This document shows, piece by piece, positions 44,619-53,976 of a DNA stretch of 64,000 nucleotides. Numbering within the stretch: the stretch's first letter is position 1; each line of letters opens with the position of its first letter. The notes beneath the pieces were generated by a model. It had not been told where the DNA came from. It did no database searches and saw nothing but the letters and a program-made list of their open reading frames with translations. Made by a program: the position numbers and the translations under genes. Source of the stretch: Halorhabdus tiamatea SARL4B (GTDB lineage: Archaea; Halobacteriota; Halobacteria; Halobacteriales; Haloarculaceae); the NCBI RefSeq assembly GCF_000470655.1, contig NC_021921.1:1426001-1490000 (forward strand). Direction: 5' to 3'.

Positions 44619-46046
44619 TCACTCGTCGTCGGTCGAGAAGCCGCTGCGTTCCATCACGCCCCACGATTCGACGCCGCGGAGGTACTCCAAGAGGCCCCGC
44701 CAGGCGACGAGCGTCTTCCACTGTCTGTAGCCGAAGTTCTCGAGGACGCCGTACCACAGCAGGCGCAACACCTGCCACGGACTGTCGTAGCGGTTGAAAC
44801 TCCAGACTTCGCTGAAGACGCCGAACCACGACAGGAAGACGCCGAACCCGGTCGTCAGGAGGAAGAACATGACCGCGAACTCGAGGTTGAGTGCCCCGAA
44901 GTACCACGCCACCGGGATCACGACGTACCCGAGCCCCTCGATGAGCGGCCCGATCGTCTCGGCAGCGACGAAAAACGGCATCACCAGCGTCCCGACGCGT
45001 CCGTACCGGGGATTGAACATCATGCTTCGGTTCGTGATCACCGTCTCGACCATCCCCCGGTACCACCGCCGGCGCTGCCGGCTGAGGACTCGGCGCGTGC
45101 TGGGGACTTCCGTCCAGGCGACCGGTTCCGGGACGAAATCGACCGTGTACTCCCGGTCCTGTTCGGTCAGGTGGCGGTGAAGGCGAACGACGATGTCGAA
45201 GTCCTCGGTGATGGTATCGTGTCGGTAGCCCCCGATCTCGCGGACGGTCTCCGTCTGGAAGAGCCCGAAGGCCCCCGAAATGAGGATGAGTCCATTGAGC
45301 CGGTTGAGCCCGAGCCGTCCGGAGTAGAAGGCACGCAAGTACTCCATGACCTGCAACCCGGGGAGTCCTGTCCCCGGAAGCGAGACGTCCGTGACGAGCC
45401 CGTCCTCGATCGTACACCCGTTGGCGACCCGGATGACGCCGCCGGCGGCGACAGCGGTCGTCGGTTCCTTCAGGAACGGCGTCACGAGGTCTAACAGCGC
45501 GTCCCGATCGATTATCGTGTCCGAGTCGACGGCACAGAAAAGCGGCATGTCCGTCAGCCAGATCCCCGCGTTGAGCGCGTCGCTCTTGCCGCCGTTGTCC
45601 TTGTCGAGGACGAGGAGTTCCTCGTACGTCGTCGACCGGTAGACGTCGTGAATGTCTGCGGCAGGGACGTCGAAGGGGATCTCCGCCTCGACGGTCGCCA
45701 GGTCGAACGTCTCGACGAGTCGGTCGAGTGTCGCGTCGGTCGACCCGTCGTTGACGACGACGACCTCGATATCCGGGTAGTTCAGTGCGAGCATCGATCG
45801 GACGCTCTCGACGATCGTGGTTTCCTCGTTGTATGCCGGCACCACGATCCCGATACCGGGGTAAAAGGGAGTACTGAACTTCCGGAACGGGGGGTTCCAC
45901 CGCGATTCCCTGACGTCCTCTCGGAGTTCGAACAGCGCCAGAACGTGCAAGAACAGGTACCCGACGTTGATCAGCGCGTAATACCCCACGACGAACACGC
46001 CGAACGCGGCGAGTACCAGCAGAACCGCGTGGGCGATCGTGTGCAT
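44619..46046 (-). CDS. Processive family 2 glycosyltransferase, membrane-embedded
   Basis: A 475-aa polysaccharide-synthase-like GT2. An N-terminal membrane helix leads to the catalytic domain with IGIVVPAYNEETTI, DGSTD, the metal-binding DSDT, the acceptor-site TEDFD and QRRRW, the Q-x-x-R-W motif of processive synthases (cellulose, hyaluronan, PNAG type). About four C-terminal membrane segments would form the export channel. The start is one base from the stop of the HEAT-repeat gene. The polymer made cannot be predicted. Confidence 0.88.
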   Translation of the reverse strand: MHTIAHAVLLVLAAFGVFVVGYYALINVGYLFLHVLALFELREDVRESRWNPPFRKFSTPFYPGIGIVVPAYNEETTIVESVRSMLALNYPDIEVVVVNDGSTDATLDRLVETFDLATVEAEIPFDVPAADIHDVYRSTTYEELLVLDKDNGGKSDALNAGIWLTDMPLFCAVDSDTIIDRDALLDLVTPFLKEPTTAVAAGGVIRVANGCTIEDGLVTDVSLPGTGLPGLQVMEYLRAFYSGRLGLNRLNGLILISGAFGLFQTETVREIGGYRHDTITEDFDIVVRLHRHLTEQDREYTVDFVPEPVAWTEVPSTRRVLSRQRRRWYRGMVETVITNRSMMFNPRYGRVGTLVMPFFVAAETIGPLIEGLGYVVIPVAWYFGALNLEFAVMFFLLTTGFGVFLSWFGVFSEVWSFNRYDSPWQVLRLLWYGVLENFGYRQWKTLVAWRGLLEYLRGVESWGVMERSGFSTDDE

Positions 46047-46047
46047 C

Positions 46048-47169
46048 TCAACTGTACACCCTGGTTCCGCGACGGGCGAGGTCGTTGTACTCGGCGTGTT
46101 CGAGGCTCCAGTCCCAGGCCCCTCCCAGGACGGCCGGCGTCTCGGGATCGATGCGGTCGCGGCGATCGACCAGCGCCGCCGTTCCACGCTCCATGGCTCG
46201 GGGATGTGTTTCGCTCACCAGCGCGTACAGGAGGATGCTCAGTGCTGACTGGTCCCCCCACGCCCCGAGCATCTCGTAGACGGCTCCCCGGACACGGGGT
46301 GACGGGTCCGCGATAGCCCGTTCGAGAAACGCCCGGTCCCGGACGGTTTCTCGCCAGCCAAAGCTCCCCAGTGCCCGCGCCGAGGCGGCTCGGATCGCTT
46401 CGTTTTCGGTCTCCAGGGCCGCGGTCAGCCACGAGAGGTCCTGGTCGCCGACGCTCGTCTCTAGCTGTGCACAGACTGCGAGGACTTGCGCGAGCAGCGG
46501 TTCGTTCCAGGTTCGATACGCCGCCGCGGCCGTCTCCAGCAGCGGTGTCGGGTTCGATCGCGAGACGCGGTAGAGCGTGTCCTGGCCGAACACGGTGAAC
46601 TGCCCGTCGACGCCGTCTAAGAGTATCGAGACGCCTTCCCGCGCCCCCTCCAGCCGATCTGTCTCGGACAGCAGTGTCACGGTCGCCGCCCGCTCTCGCG
46701 GCGTCTCCGGTACGAAATCGGCTGCCAGATACGGCTCGGGATCGCCGAGCAACGTCAGCCAGGTCAGGGCGTCGAGACGCTCGAACTCGTCGCCAGCGTC
46801 GAGCTGGCGGCGTGCCCGGTCGGGAATCCCCAGGGCGACGCCCAGCCCCTGCAGTTGCGCTCTGTCTCCGCCGTCGAGTTCACGGAGAAACTCGTCGAGC
46901 AGCGATTCGGCGACCGTCAGTTCGGTCCCGGAGCGTCCCTCGACCCACGCTTCCCAGTCAGGATCGTCGGCAAAGAGTCCTTCGAGCATTTCTTCCCGGA
47001 GTCCGTCCTCGACGCGATCACGGCGGTCGTCAACGACCGATCGGTAGACCGACCAGCTGATGGTAACGTACAACGAGACGGCGAGCAACAGTCCGATCAC
47101 GAGCGCGACCAGGACCAGGACGACGCTCAGCGGCACCTCGTACCCGAACACGCCGATGGCCCCCGCCAT
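46048..47169 (-). CDS. Membrane-anchored HEAT-repeat protein
   Basis: A 373-aa protein. One N-terminal membrane helix (PLSVVLVLVALVIGLLLAVSLYVTI) is followed by a cytoplasmic helical solenoid. The clearest repeats are ALETENEAIRAASARALGSFG and AIADPSPRVRGAVYEMLGAWG, typical HEAT units. It is likely a scaffold connecting the adjacent receiver protein and glycosyltransferase. ATG 47169 is chosen over a GTG one codon earlier. It lies one base from the GT2 gene and 31 bases after the receiver gene. Confidence 0.82.
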   Translation of the reverse strand: MAGAIGVFGYEVPLSVVLVLVALVIGLLLAVSLYVTISWSVYRSVVDDRRDRVEDGLREEMLEGLFADDPDWEAWVEGRSGTELTVAESLLDEFLRELDGGDRAQLQGLGVALGIPDRARRQLDAGDEFERLDALTWLTLLGDPEPYLAADFVPETPRERAATVTLLSETDRLEGAREGVSILLDGVDGQFTVFGQDTLYRVSRSNPTPLLETAAAAYRTWNEPLLAQVLAVCAQLETSVGDQDLSWLTAALETENEAIRAASARALGSFGWRETVRDRAFLERAIADPSPRVRGAVYEMLGAWGDQSALSILLYALVSETHPRAMERGTAALVDRRDRIDPETPAVLGGAWDWSLEHAEYNDLARRGTRVYS

Positions 47170-47200
47170 CACGACGTCACCTCGCGAGGCTCGCCCCCCG

Positions 47201-47575
47201 TCATCGGAGGTGTCGCTGCACGCGGGCCAGTAGCTCCGCGCTCCGGAACGGCTTCGAGATGTAATCGTCGACGCCCGCGTCGAACCCTTCGAGGACGTGC
47301 TCCTCCCGGCCGCGGGACGTGAGCATTATCACTGGCAGGTCGGGTGCAACGTTCAGTTCCGCGTTCCGCAGCATCCGAACGAGTCGCGTCCCGTTGAGGC
47401 GGGGCATCATGACGTCGACGACGAGCGCATCGGGTTCGTACGCGGTCGAGAGCAGATCAGCCGCCTCTTGCCCGTCCTCGCAGGCGCGAACCTCGTGCCC
47501 GGCCGCCTCGAAGCGGTGACGCAGGAGTTGCCGGATCGTCGTGTCGTCGTCGACGACGAGGATGTTTGCCGCCAT
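47201..47575 (-). CDS. Single-domain response regulator (CheY-like)
   Basis: A 124-aa receiver with no output domain. It begins ILVVDDDTTIRQLL, has the phosphoacceptor Asp in LVVDVMMPRLNG, the Thr/Ser in IMLTSRG and the Lys in DDYISKPF, so it looks fully functional. It is the first gene of the receiver-HEAT-GT2 operon. Phosphorylation would probably act by protein contact, for instance on the HEAT protein or synthase, as c-di-GMP or receivers do in bacterial synthases. Confidence 0.92.
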   Translation of the reverse strand: MAANILVVDDDTTIRQLLRHRFEAAGHEVRACEDGQEAADLLSTAYEPDALVVDVMMPRLNGTRLVRMLRNAELNVAPDLPVIMLTSRGREEHVLEGFDAGVDDYISKPFRSAELLARVQRHLR

Positions 47576-47671
47576 CTACCCGACGTTGGGGCGGGCGTCC
47601 CAAATAAACCCCGCATCGACGCCCCCTCGCATCGTCGACACGCTAATGACGGTCCCTGCCCTGGCCCGACT

Positions 47672-49843
47672 GTGAACCGCCGTCGATTCCTGTCCGGTCT
47701 CGGTACTGCTGGTTTCGTCGGCGTCGCGGGGTGTCAGTCGACGGATCGGACGGCACCGTCTCTCCGGTATCGGGTCGGCGCTGACGGTTTCGAACGTCGG
47801 TCCGAGGGCGACGTCGAGGCACTCACGATCAGGGGCGTGAATCTCGGGATGGCGAAGCCGGGGTATTTCCCCGGCTCAGCCGCCATCGAACGGGCCGAGT
47901 ACGATCGGTGGCTTTCGGCAATCGGTGAGATCGCAAATCTGGTCCGGACGTACACGATCCACCCGCCAGCTTTCTATCGCGCCCTCCGGGCCTACAACGA
48001 CGATGCCCCGGAGCCGCTGTTGTTGTTGCAGGGGACGTGGGTCCCGACGGCTGACCTGCTCGAAGCCGGGGACGCTACCGCCCTCTCCCCGACGGTCGAT
48101 CGGGAACTCCGCCGGACCGTCGAGGTCGTCCACGGGGACACGACACTCCCTGATCGCCCCGGACACGCGAGTGGCTCCTTCGACGCCGACGTCAGCGACG
48201 TCACGCTGGGGTACCTCTTCGGTATCGAGTGGCCACCGGAGGTGGTCGAGGCGACCGACGAAGCCGGTGCTGACGACGACTTCGAGGGATCGTTCGTTCG
48301 GACGACCGGTGGCTCCCCCTTCGAACAGTGGCTCGCCGGCCGGCTCGACACCCTCGCGACCCACGAGACCGACACCTATGGCGTCCAGCGCCCGCTGTCG
48401 TTCGTCAACTGGGTGACGACCGATCCGCTCTCTCACCCATACGAGCCGTTTCGGAACGAAGATCGAGTCAGCGTCGACCCCGACGCGATCGGTGCGACCG
48501 AGGACTTCGACGCGGGCACGTTCGCGTCCTATCACGCCTATCCGTACTACCCGGACCTGCTGAACGAGACACCGGAGTACGTCGAGTACACCGACCATCG
48601 CGGGGAGCCAAACAGCTACGCCGGATATCTGCATGACCTGATCGGCGCGACCGCTCAATCGGTGGTGATCGCCGAGTTCGGCGTCCCGAGTTCACGCGGG
48701 ATCGCCCACCGCGACGTTCACGGACGCGATCAGGGTCGCCACACCGAGCGCGAGCAGGGCGAAATGGTGGCCGCGACGTATCAGGACATCCTCGCCGCGG
48801 ACGCGGCGGGGGGCATCGCCTTCTCCTGGCAGGACGAGTGGTTCAAGCGCACCTGGAACCTCGACGCACGATCGGTCCCTGGACGACGACCCCACTGGTC
48901 GAACGTCGAAACCCCGGAACAGCGCTTTGGCCTCCTCGCGTTCGAATCGCCCGACGGGATCGCGCTCGATGGCTCTCCCGGGGACTGGGCCGACGCGACG
49001 GTGGCTCGACCCGCGGAATCGACCGACGCTCCCGACGAACGGACGCTGACGGGACTCCGTGTCTCCCACGATCTCGAAGGCCTCGCGATCCGTTTGGCGT
49101 TCGCATCGCTTCCCGACCCGATGCGATGGGACCGGACAGGCGCACTCGTGACGGTCGGACTGACGGGTCGCGAGCGGACGCTTCCGATCGGCTCTGGACT
49201 CACGTCGACGGCGGATTTCGTCGCCAACCTGGGCGGCCCGGACGAGTCGAGGCTGCTGGTCGAGTCCTCCTACGACGCGTTCGCCCGCGAGTTCGGGGGG
49301 AGCGCGGGACTCGATCTCGACGCGTATCGCGAGGGCCGCGCCGGGTTCGTCCCCGTGCGCGAACCGATCAACCTCGGGTATACCGTGCCGCCGACCGGCG
49401 AAGTCGTCCCCTTCGAGGCCGTCGAGACCGGACGACTCCGGTACGGGAACGGCAACCCCGACGCTCCGGACTACGACTCGCTGACCGACGTCCACGTCGA
49501 CCCCGCAAACGACGTCGTGGAACTCCGCCTCCCGTGGCTCCTGCTCAACGTCGCCGATCCCTCGACGCGACAGCGAATCGCGACGGACTGGGACGCCGGG
49601 CTGGACGTGACTGACTTCGATGAGGTTCGCGTGGCCGCAGCGACCTACGATCCACGCGATGGGGAGACATCACCATCCGGGACGGGCGTCGATTCGGTTG
49701 CACACGCCCTCCCTGGGCGAGCCGGCACTCGCCTCGAAACGACGTCGTACTCCTGGCCGTCGTGGGACCGGCCCGCCTACGAGGAACGTCTCAAACAGTC
49801 CTACCACGTGCTCGATCGGACGAACTGGGGTGAGAACGAGTGA
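47672..49843 (+). CDS. Tat lipoprotein with glycoside-hydrolase-like barrel
   Basis: A 723-aa exported protein. VNRRRFLSGLGTAGFVGVAGC gives a twin-arginine signal and lipobox at a GTG start. The N-terminal ~400 residues look like a TIM-barrel glycosidase: RGVNLGMAKPGYFPG near the first strand, NLVRTYTIHPPAFYRAL, and a late strand VVIAEFGVPSSRG whose Glu could be the nucleophile, followed by GIAFSWQDEWFK. The C-terminal ~250 residues are beta-rich. Divergent from the receiver-HEAT-GT2 operon (96 bases), it may trim the polymer outside the cell. Confidence 0.75.
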   Translation: MNRRRFLSGLGTAGFVGVAGCQSTDRTAPSLRYRVGADGFERRSEGDVEALTIRGVNLGMAKPGYFPGSAAIERAEYDRWLSAIGEIANLVRTYTIHPPAFYRALRAYNDDAPEPLLLLQGTWVPTADLLEAGDATALSPTVDRELRRTVEVVHGDTTLPDRPGHASGSFDADVSDVTLGYLFGIEWPPEVVEATDEAGADDDFEGSFVRTTGGSPFEQWLAGRLDTLATHETDTYGVQRPLSFVNWVTTDPLSHPYEPFRNEDRVSVDPDAIGATEDFDAGTFASYHAYPYYPDLLNETPEYVEYTDHRGEPNSYAGYLHDLIGATAQSVVIAEFGVPSSRGIAHRDVHGRDQGRHTEREQGEMVAATYQDILAADAAGGIAFSWQDEWFKRTWNLDARSVPGRRPHWSNVETPEQRFGLLAFESPDGIALDGSPGDWADATVARPAESTDAPDERTLTGLRVSHDLEGLAIRLAFASLPDPMRWDRTGALVTVGLTGRERTLPIGSGLTSTADFVANLGGPDESRLLVESSYDAFAREFGGSAGLDLDAYREGRAGFVPVREPINLGYTVPPTGEVVPFEAVETGRLRYGNGNPDAPDYDSLTDVHVDPANDVVELRLPWLLLNVADPSTRQRIATDWDAGLDVTDFDEVRVAAATYDPRDGETSPSGTGVDSVAHALPGRAGTRLETTSYSWPSWDRPAYEERLKQSYHVLDRTNWGENE

Positions 49844-49873
49844 CCCGTTCGGTGATCACTCCAGACGTCGACG

Positions 49874-50497
49874 TCAGGTTCGGCGTCTGAGCCGACCACG
49901 CACGAACGGCCGGACCGGCGTCACGCCGAGTTCGAAGCGATCCATCTCGACGACGTCGAAGGCGTCGTCGCCCGCGAATCGCGAGGCCGTGCGTCGCGTG
50001 AGGTGACATCCACCGGCGACGCGCTTCCAGGCCGGCGCGACGGCCGTCTGGACCCGTTCGCGCCACCCGTCGTCGGCGACGTGTTCGAGAAACCGGAACT
50101 CCCCGCCCGGGCGCAGGACTCGCCGGACTTCCGACAGTGCTCCCTCGACGTCGGGCACGGTGCAGAACACCATCGAGGACACCACGGCGTCGAAGTGATC
50201 GTCGGGGAACGGGAGGTCGGCCGCGCCGGCGTCGTGGAGTTCGACGCGCTCGCCGTCTTGGACCCGCTCACGCGCTCGCCGGCGCATGTGTCGGTCGGGT
50301 TCGGTGGCGTGGACCGTCGCCGCCTCGTCGAAATAGGGGAACATCGCGCCGGTACCCGCGCCGAGGTCCAGAACGGTCCCCGAGAGCCCCTTGGCGAGGT
50401 ACTCCCGGTGGGGTTCGAGGATCGTCCGTTCGGCGTGGGCCATCGCCGGATCGTAGATCGCGGCGAACAGCGGGTGGGCCGGGTCGCTTTCGCTCAT
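49874..50497 (-). CDS. Class I SAM-dependent methyltransferase
   Basis: A 207-aa methyltransferase with the SAM motif VLDLGAGTGAMFPYF, motif II VHATEPDRHM and post-I acidic segments, then FPDDHFDAVVSSMVFCTVPDVEGALSEVRRVLRPGG. It resembles the phosphatidylethanolamine/UbiE-like methyltransferase 11 group. The substrate is not predictable. ATG 50497 chosen. Convergent with the lipoprotein gene. Confidence 0.88.
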   Translation of the reverse strand: MSESDPAHPLFAAIYDPAMAHAERTILEPHREYLAKGLSGTVLDLGAGTGAMFPYFDEAATVHATEPDRHMRRRARERVQDGERVELHDAGAADLPFPDDHFDAVVSSMVFCTVPDVEGALSEVRRVLRPGGEFRFLEHVADDGWRERVQTAVAPAWKRVAGGCHLTRRTASRFAGDDAFDVVEMDRFELGVTPVRPFVRGRLRRRT

Positions 50498-50598
50498 TAC
50501 CAACAGTAGCGGATGCTTCGGGGTGGGTCTTGGTTTCCCGGCCGTTCTTGACTCCTCTCTACCCCGAACGATTTCACGCCTCGGCCCTCACTGGAACC

Positions 50599-51129
50599 AT
50601 GGAGTGGCTCAACGAACCTCTCGACTGGCAGGAAGCCGACGACCGACTCACTCTCAGCGTCGACTCCGAAACCGATTGCTGGCGCGTGACGGCCCACGAC
50701 TTCGTTCAGGACGACGCGCCCTTCTACTATCGCGAGGTCGCCGGTGATTTCACCGCTCGGGTGACCGTCACCGGCGCGTACGCCGACCAGTACGATCAGG
50801 CCGGGCTGATGGTCCGCGAGGACGAATCGACCTGGCTGAAGACCGGGATCGAGTACGTCGACGGGAGCCAGCAGGCCAGTACCGTCATCACTCGCGACTT
50901 TTCCGACTGGTCGGTCTCGCCGCTGGATGACGACCCCGAGTCCGTGTCCGTTCGCGTCGAACGGACCGGTGAGACCGTCGAGACGTTCATCTCCCGGGAC
51001 GGCGAGTCTTTCCGGATGCTCCGTCAGGGGTATCTGACCGAGGCCGAGACGCTCTCTGTCGGGATGATGGCCGCAGCGCCGACTGGCGAGGGGTTCGACG
51101 TGACCTTCGAGGACTTTTCGGTCGAGTGA
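50599..51129 (+). CDS. DUF1349 family protein
   Basis: A 176-aa beta-sandwich protein of the DUF1349/concanavalin-like family. It begins MEWLNEPLDWQEADDRLTLSVDSETDCWR. The family core is visible: FYYREVAGDFTARVTVTGAYADQYDQAGLMVREDESTWLKTGIEYVDG and GYLTEAETLSVGMMAAAPTGEGFDVTFEDFS. Related proteins are sometimes called regulation-of-enolase protein 1-like, without proven function in archaea. I chose ATG 50599; the longer upstream frame lies antisense to the methyltransferase. Confidence 0.85.
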   Translation: MEWLNEPLDWQEADDRLTLSVDSETDCWRVTAHDFVQDDAPFYYREVAGDFTARVTVTGAYADQYDQAGLMVREDESTWLKTGIEYVDGSQQASTVITRDFSDWSVSPLDDDPESVSVRVERTGETVETFISRDGESFRMLRQGYLTEAETLSVGMMAAAPTGEGFDVTFEDFSVE

Positions 51130-51210
51130 GCGTCGAAGATAACGCTCGTCGATGACGCTCTCCGAACAGCAACCGGTTGCTTTACTATCTGGAACCCACA
51201 GGTCACGGGT

Positions 51211-51420
51211 ATGAACGGATTCACGGACCGATTCAGCGATCGACTCGAACCCCTGGGCGTCGCTGCGGGCGTCTTTCTCGTCGTGATGAGCCTGCTGACG
51301 GTCGTCGGGATGCCCTGGGCCACCAACGGGAGCATCGCGGTCTCGATCCTCCAGCTGCTGGGGATCGTCGGGACAGTCGCCATCGGTGTCGGGTTGGTGT
51401 GGCTCGTCCGAACCGAATAG
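51211..51420 (+). CDS. Small two-helix membrane protein, 69 aa
   Basis: A 69-aa protein with two hydrophobic segments (GVAAGVFLVVMSLLTVVGM and SILQLLGIVGTVAIGVGLVWLV) and a short charged N-terminus. It looks like a haloarchaeal small membrane protein of unknown function. It stands alone, with AT-rich sequence upstream. Confidence 0.65.
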   Translation: MNGFTDRFSDRLEPLGVAAGVFLVVMSLLTVVGMPWATNGSIAVSILQLLGIVGTVAIGVGLVWLVRTE

Positions 51421-51442
51421 AACAGGGTTGCGGTGGGGACAG

Positions 51443-52507
51443 CTATCCCTTTCTCGGGAGGAACGCGATCGCCACCAGCATCGCGGCTGCGAGCCCGCTG
51501 AGGAGCGTCACGCCCCAGAGGCCGTTGTGGCGCTCGGTGAAGTACTCCTGATCCGCAAGTTGCTGCTGGTAGGTCTCGTAGGCGTCCCCCCGTGGCAGGA
51601 TCTGGACCTGCGAGGAGCCACTGAAGTGCGTGAAGTAGGGCTGGCCGGCGAGGGTGACATTCGCGCCCTCGGCGAAGCGGACGGTCTCTGTCCGGACGCC
51701 GTCCCACGCGAGCGTGACGCCGTCGGGCGTGACGGCGTGGATCGTCGTCTCGTTGCCCGCGTACTGGATCGTCTCGCCCTCCTCGAAGGTCGCGGTGTCC
51801 GGTTCTGGCAGGTACGCATCCAGCGGCGTCGTCGCGTTGTCTGCCCGGTGGACCACCGACTCGACGCCGTCGACCGTCACCGTCTCGTTGTACACTGACC
51901 CGTCACGGGCGAGTCGATCCTCGACGGCGAAGCGCTGGCTGAACGTGACCACGGACGGGTCGGTGGCGTTCTCGACGGCTACCAGGTACGGTTCGGCCCA
52001 GCCGAGGGTCACCCCGTCGGCGTCGATGGCCGTGACCGTCGTCTCGTTACCCTGGTAGGCGAGGTCGTCACCGACGGCAACGCTCTCGTTCACCGAGGCG
52101 TTCTCGACGTGGGTGAGCGTCGCCGTCGGTGGCTCGGCCGAGGTGTTGGTCTCGACCCGGTACGTGCCGTTCTCGTAGGCGAACGTCGAGCCATCGGCGA
52201 GCGTGCTCGACCAGCGCGCCCGCTGGCCGTCCCACTGTACTTCGAGTGGCGAGACGGTGGTATCGTTCTCGAGCGTCACGGTGAATACGGCGGATTCGTT
52301 CGTCCAGGAGAGCGCTCCGGAGTCGCTCCCGGCGTCGACGCTCTCGACCGTGTACGTCCGGTCGCCGACGTCGAGCGTCGCCCCGGCCGCGTATTCGTCG
52401 CCCGAAAGCGACACTGTCGGCTGTTCGGCGATGCCGACGAACGCGTATGCTCCAAGCCCCACGAGAATGAAAAACGCGGCATAGATCGCCGCAGCGCGTC
52501 GTTGCAT
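51443..52507 (-). CDS. Membrane-anchored extracellular protein with repeated beta motifs
   Basis: A 354-aa protein with one N-terminal hydrophobic segment (IYAAFFILVGLGAYAFVGIAE) and one C-terminal (GLWGVTLLSGLAAAMLVAIAFL). The ~300 residues between would be extracellular. Within it a motif of the type VGDDLAYQGNETTVTAIDADGVTLGW recurs as EGETIQYAGNETTIHAVTPDGVTLAW, so it contains at least two tandem beta repeats. Many Asn-x-Ser/Thr sites fit glycosylation. It lies downstream of the Dyp-like and P19-like genes on the same strand. Confidence 0.7.
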   Translation of the reverse strand: MQRRAAAIYAAFFILVGLGAYAFVGIAEQPTVSLSGDEYAAGATLDVGDRTYTVESVDAGSDSGALSWTNESAVFTVTLENDTTVSPLEVQWDGQRARWSSTLADGSTFAYENGTYRVETNTSAEPPTATLTHVENASVNESVAVGDDLAYQGNETTVTAIDADGVTLGWAEPYLVAVENATDPSVVTFSQRFAVEDRLARDGSVYNETVTVDGVESVVHRADNATTPLDAYLPEPDTATFEEGETIQYAGNETTIHAVTPDGVTLAWDGVRTETVRFAEGANVTLAGQPYFTHFSGSSQVQILPRGDAYETYQQQLADQEYFTERHNGLWGVTLLSGLAAAMLVAIAFLPRKG

Positions 52508-52603
52508 ACCTCCTCGGTCCGCGTGTGCGCCCAATAATGGTTTTGGCACCGGCCAATTGGGTCGATTCCGTCCGGCGGACGCTCCCCTGGCGGAACGACC
52601 GCT

Positions 52604-53884
52604 CTACGCAGGCCGGGAGCGAGGAAGCACCCGATGACGCCGCGGCGGCACCAGGAAGTTGCCCCGATGCGTCGTGAAGATGTACTCCAGGATGCCGTTG
52701 TTGACACGCTGGCGGATCGCCGGTTCGTCGGTCAGGTCGGTCCCGTTCATCGCCTCCCGGACCGCCTCGAACGCCGAGATACCCCGCTGGAGCGACGGGA
52801 AATGGAGGGCGGCGACGTCGCCGTCCGTCGACTCCACGTGGCGTCGCAACAGCCGGACGTTGCCCTCTCCGTCGCGGTTCGCGCGAGCGGCCTTCTGGGC
52901 GTGGCCGACCCGTCCGAACTCGCGAGCGTGTTCGCGGACATCTTCGATCATCGCCGGTGTGAGTCCGCTATCGTTGCCGAGATTCTTGCCGACGCCGTTG
53001 ACGAGCGCGTTCTCGGCGTGGGCGGGACTGAACAGTCCGGCGACGCGTTGCTCGAAGTCCTTCTCGCCGTACCAGTCGTCGAGGCGCTGGCGAAGTCGGG
53101 CGACGTGCTTGGTCGTCCCGCCGGCGAAGGCCCCCTCCTCGATCGTGACGTAGTCCTCGGTGGCCTGATTCCCCCGAAAGCCGGCCTCGAAACCCATGAA
53201 CAGCGGCGAAGCCTCCGGGACGGGATTGCCGTCCGGAATCCCCGCGACGTCCTGGCGCTCGGCCGGCATCCCGGGACCGACGAATCCCGACCGGCGATCG
53301 GCGACACGCATCGCGTCCGTGAGCGGCGCGTCGACGGTGACGCCGTTGGCTTCCTCGCGTTCCCCCGTCAGCGCCGCTTCAGCCGCCAGAATCACGTCGG
53401 CACGGTCGCTGGCGAGGTGCAGCAGGGCGTCCTGGGTGTCGAATGTCGGCTCCTCGAACGGTGAGAGCCGCCGTGGCGGCGGCAGGTCGATCCCCTCGGG
53501 CAGTGACGCGTCGAAGCGCTCGAAGTACGACGGCGAGTAGGCGATCGAATGGAGGAGCCCCTCGTTCGAGCGCTCGTAGGCCCGGTCGAGCGTCCGGAGG
53601 GCGTCCCGGACGACCCTGCGATCGGCCTCGGTCGGTGTCCCCTCGTGATCGAGGTTCAGGTACAGAAGCGACTGATGTCGGGGGAGTTTGACGTTCCCGT
53701 ATTCGTCGGTCCGGACGCGGTCGTCCCAGGCGTGCTGGCGCTCGGGCAGCGACGCGGGGTCGTCGACGCCCGTCGGCACAGGGTCGTCGGTGACGTCGAG
53801 ACACGCGCTCAGCGCGGCTACGCCGCCGGTGGCGACGGCGGCTTTGAGGAACTGCCGGCGATCGTAGTCTTCGAGCCGTTCCAT
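52604..53884 (-). CDS. Tat-exported DUF7405-like protein, Dyp-peroxidase-like
   Basis: A 426-aa exported protein. YDRRQFLKAAVATGGVAALSAC supplies a twin-arginine signal with a lipobox-like Cys. The mature part (LYLNLDHEGTPTEADRRVVRDALRTLDRAYERS, FMGFEAGFRGNQATEDYVTIEEGAFAGGTTKHVARLRQRL) matches what I recall of the haloarchaeal DUF7405 family, distantly related to dye-decolorizing peroxidases. The classical GxxDG heme motif is not obvious. ATG 53884 chosen. Next to a P19-like protein, it may be part of an iron system. Confidence 0.68.
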   Translation of the reverse strand: MERLEDYDRRQFLKAAVATGGVAALSACLDVTDDPVPTGVDDPASLPERQHAWDDRVRTDEYGNVKLPRHQSLLYLNLDHEGTPTEADRRVVRDALRTLDRAYERSNEGLLHSIAYSPSYFERFDASLPEGIDLPPPRRLSPFEEPTFDTQDALLHLASDRADVILAAEAALTGEREEANGVTVDAPLTDAMRVADRRSGFVGPGMPAERQDVAGIPDGNPVPEASPLFMGFEAGFRGNQATEDYVTIEEGAFAGGTTKHVARLRQRLDDWYGEKDFEQRVAGLFSPAHAENALVNGVGKNLGNDSGLTPAMIEDVREHAREFGRVGHAQKAARANRDGEGNVRLLRRHVESTDGDVAALHFPSLQRGISAFEAVREAMNGTDLTDEPAIRQRVNNGILEYIFTTHRGNFLVPPRRHRVLPRSRPA

Positions 53885-53976
53885 CGAGTCCCTTTGGTGA
53901 GTCGGAGGCAAAACCGCGTCGGCCGCGGCGAACGGTGCGGTGGCTGCGGTGCTGTCTCGACATTTCAGCCGCGGCC

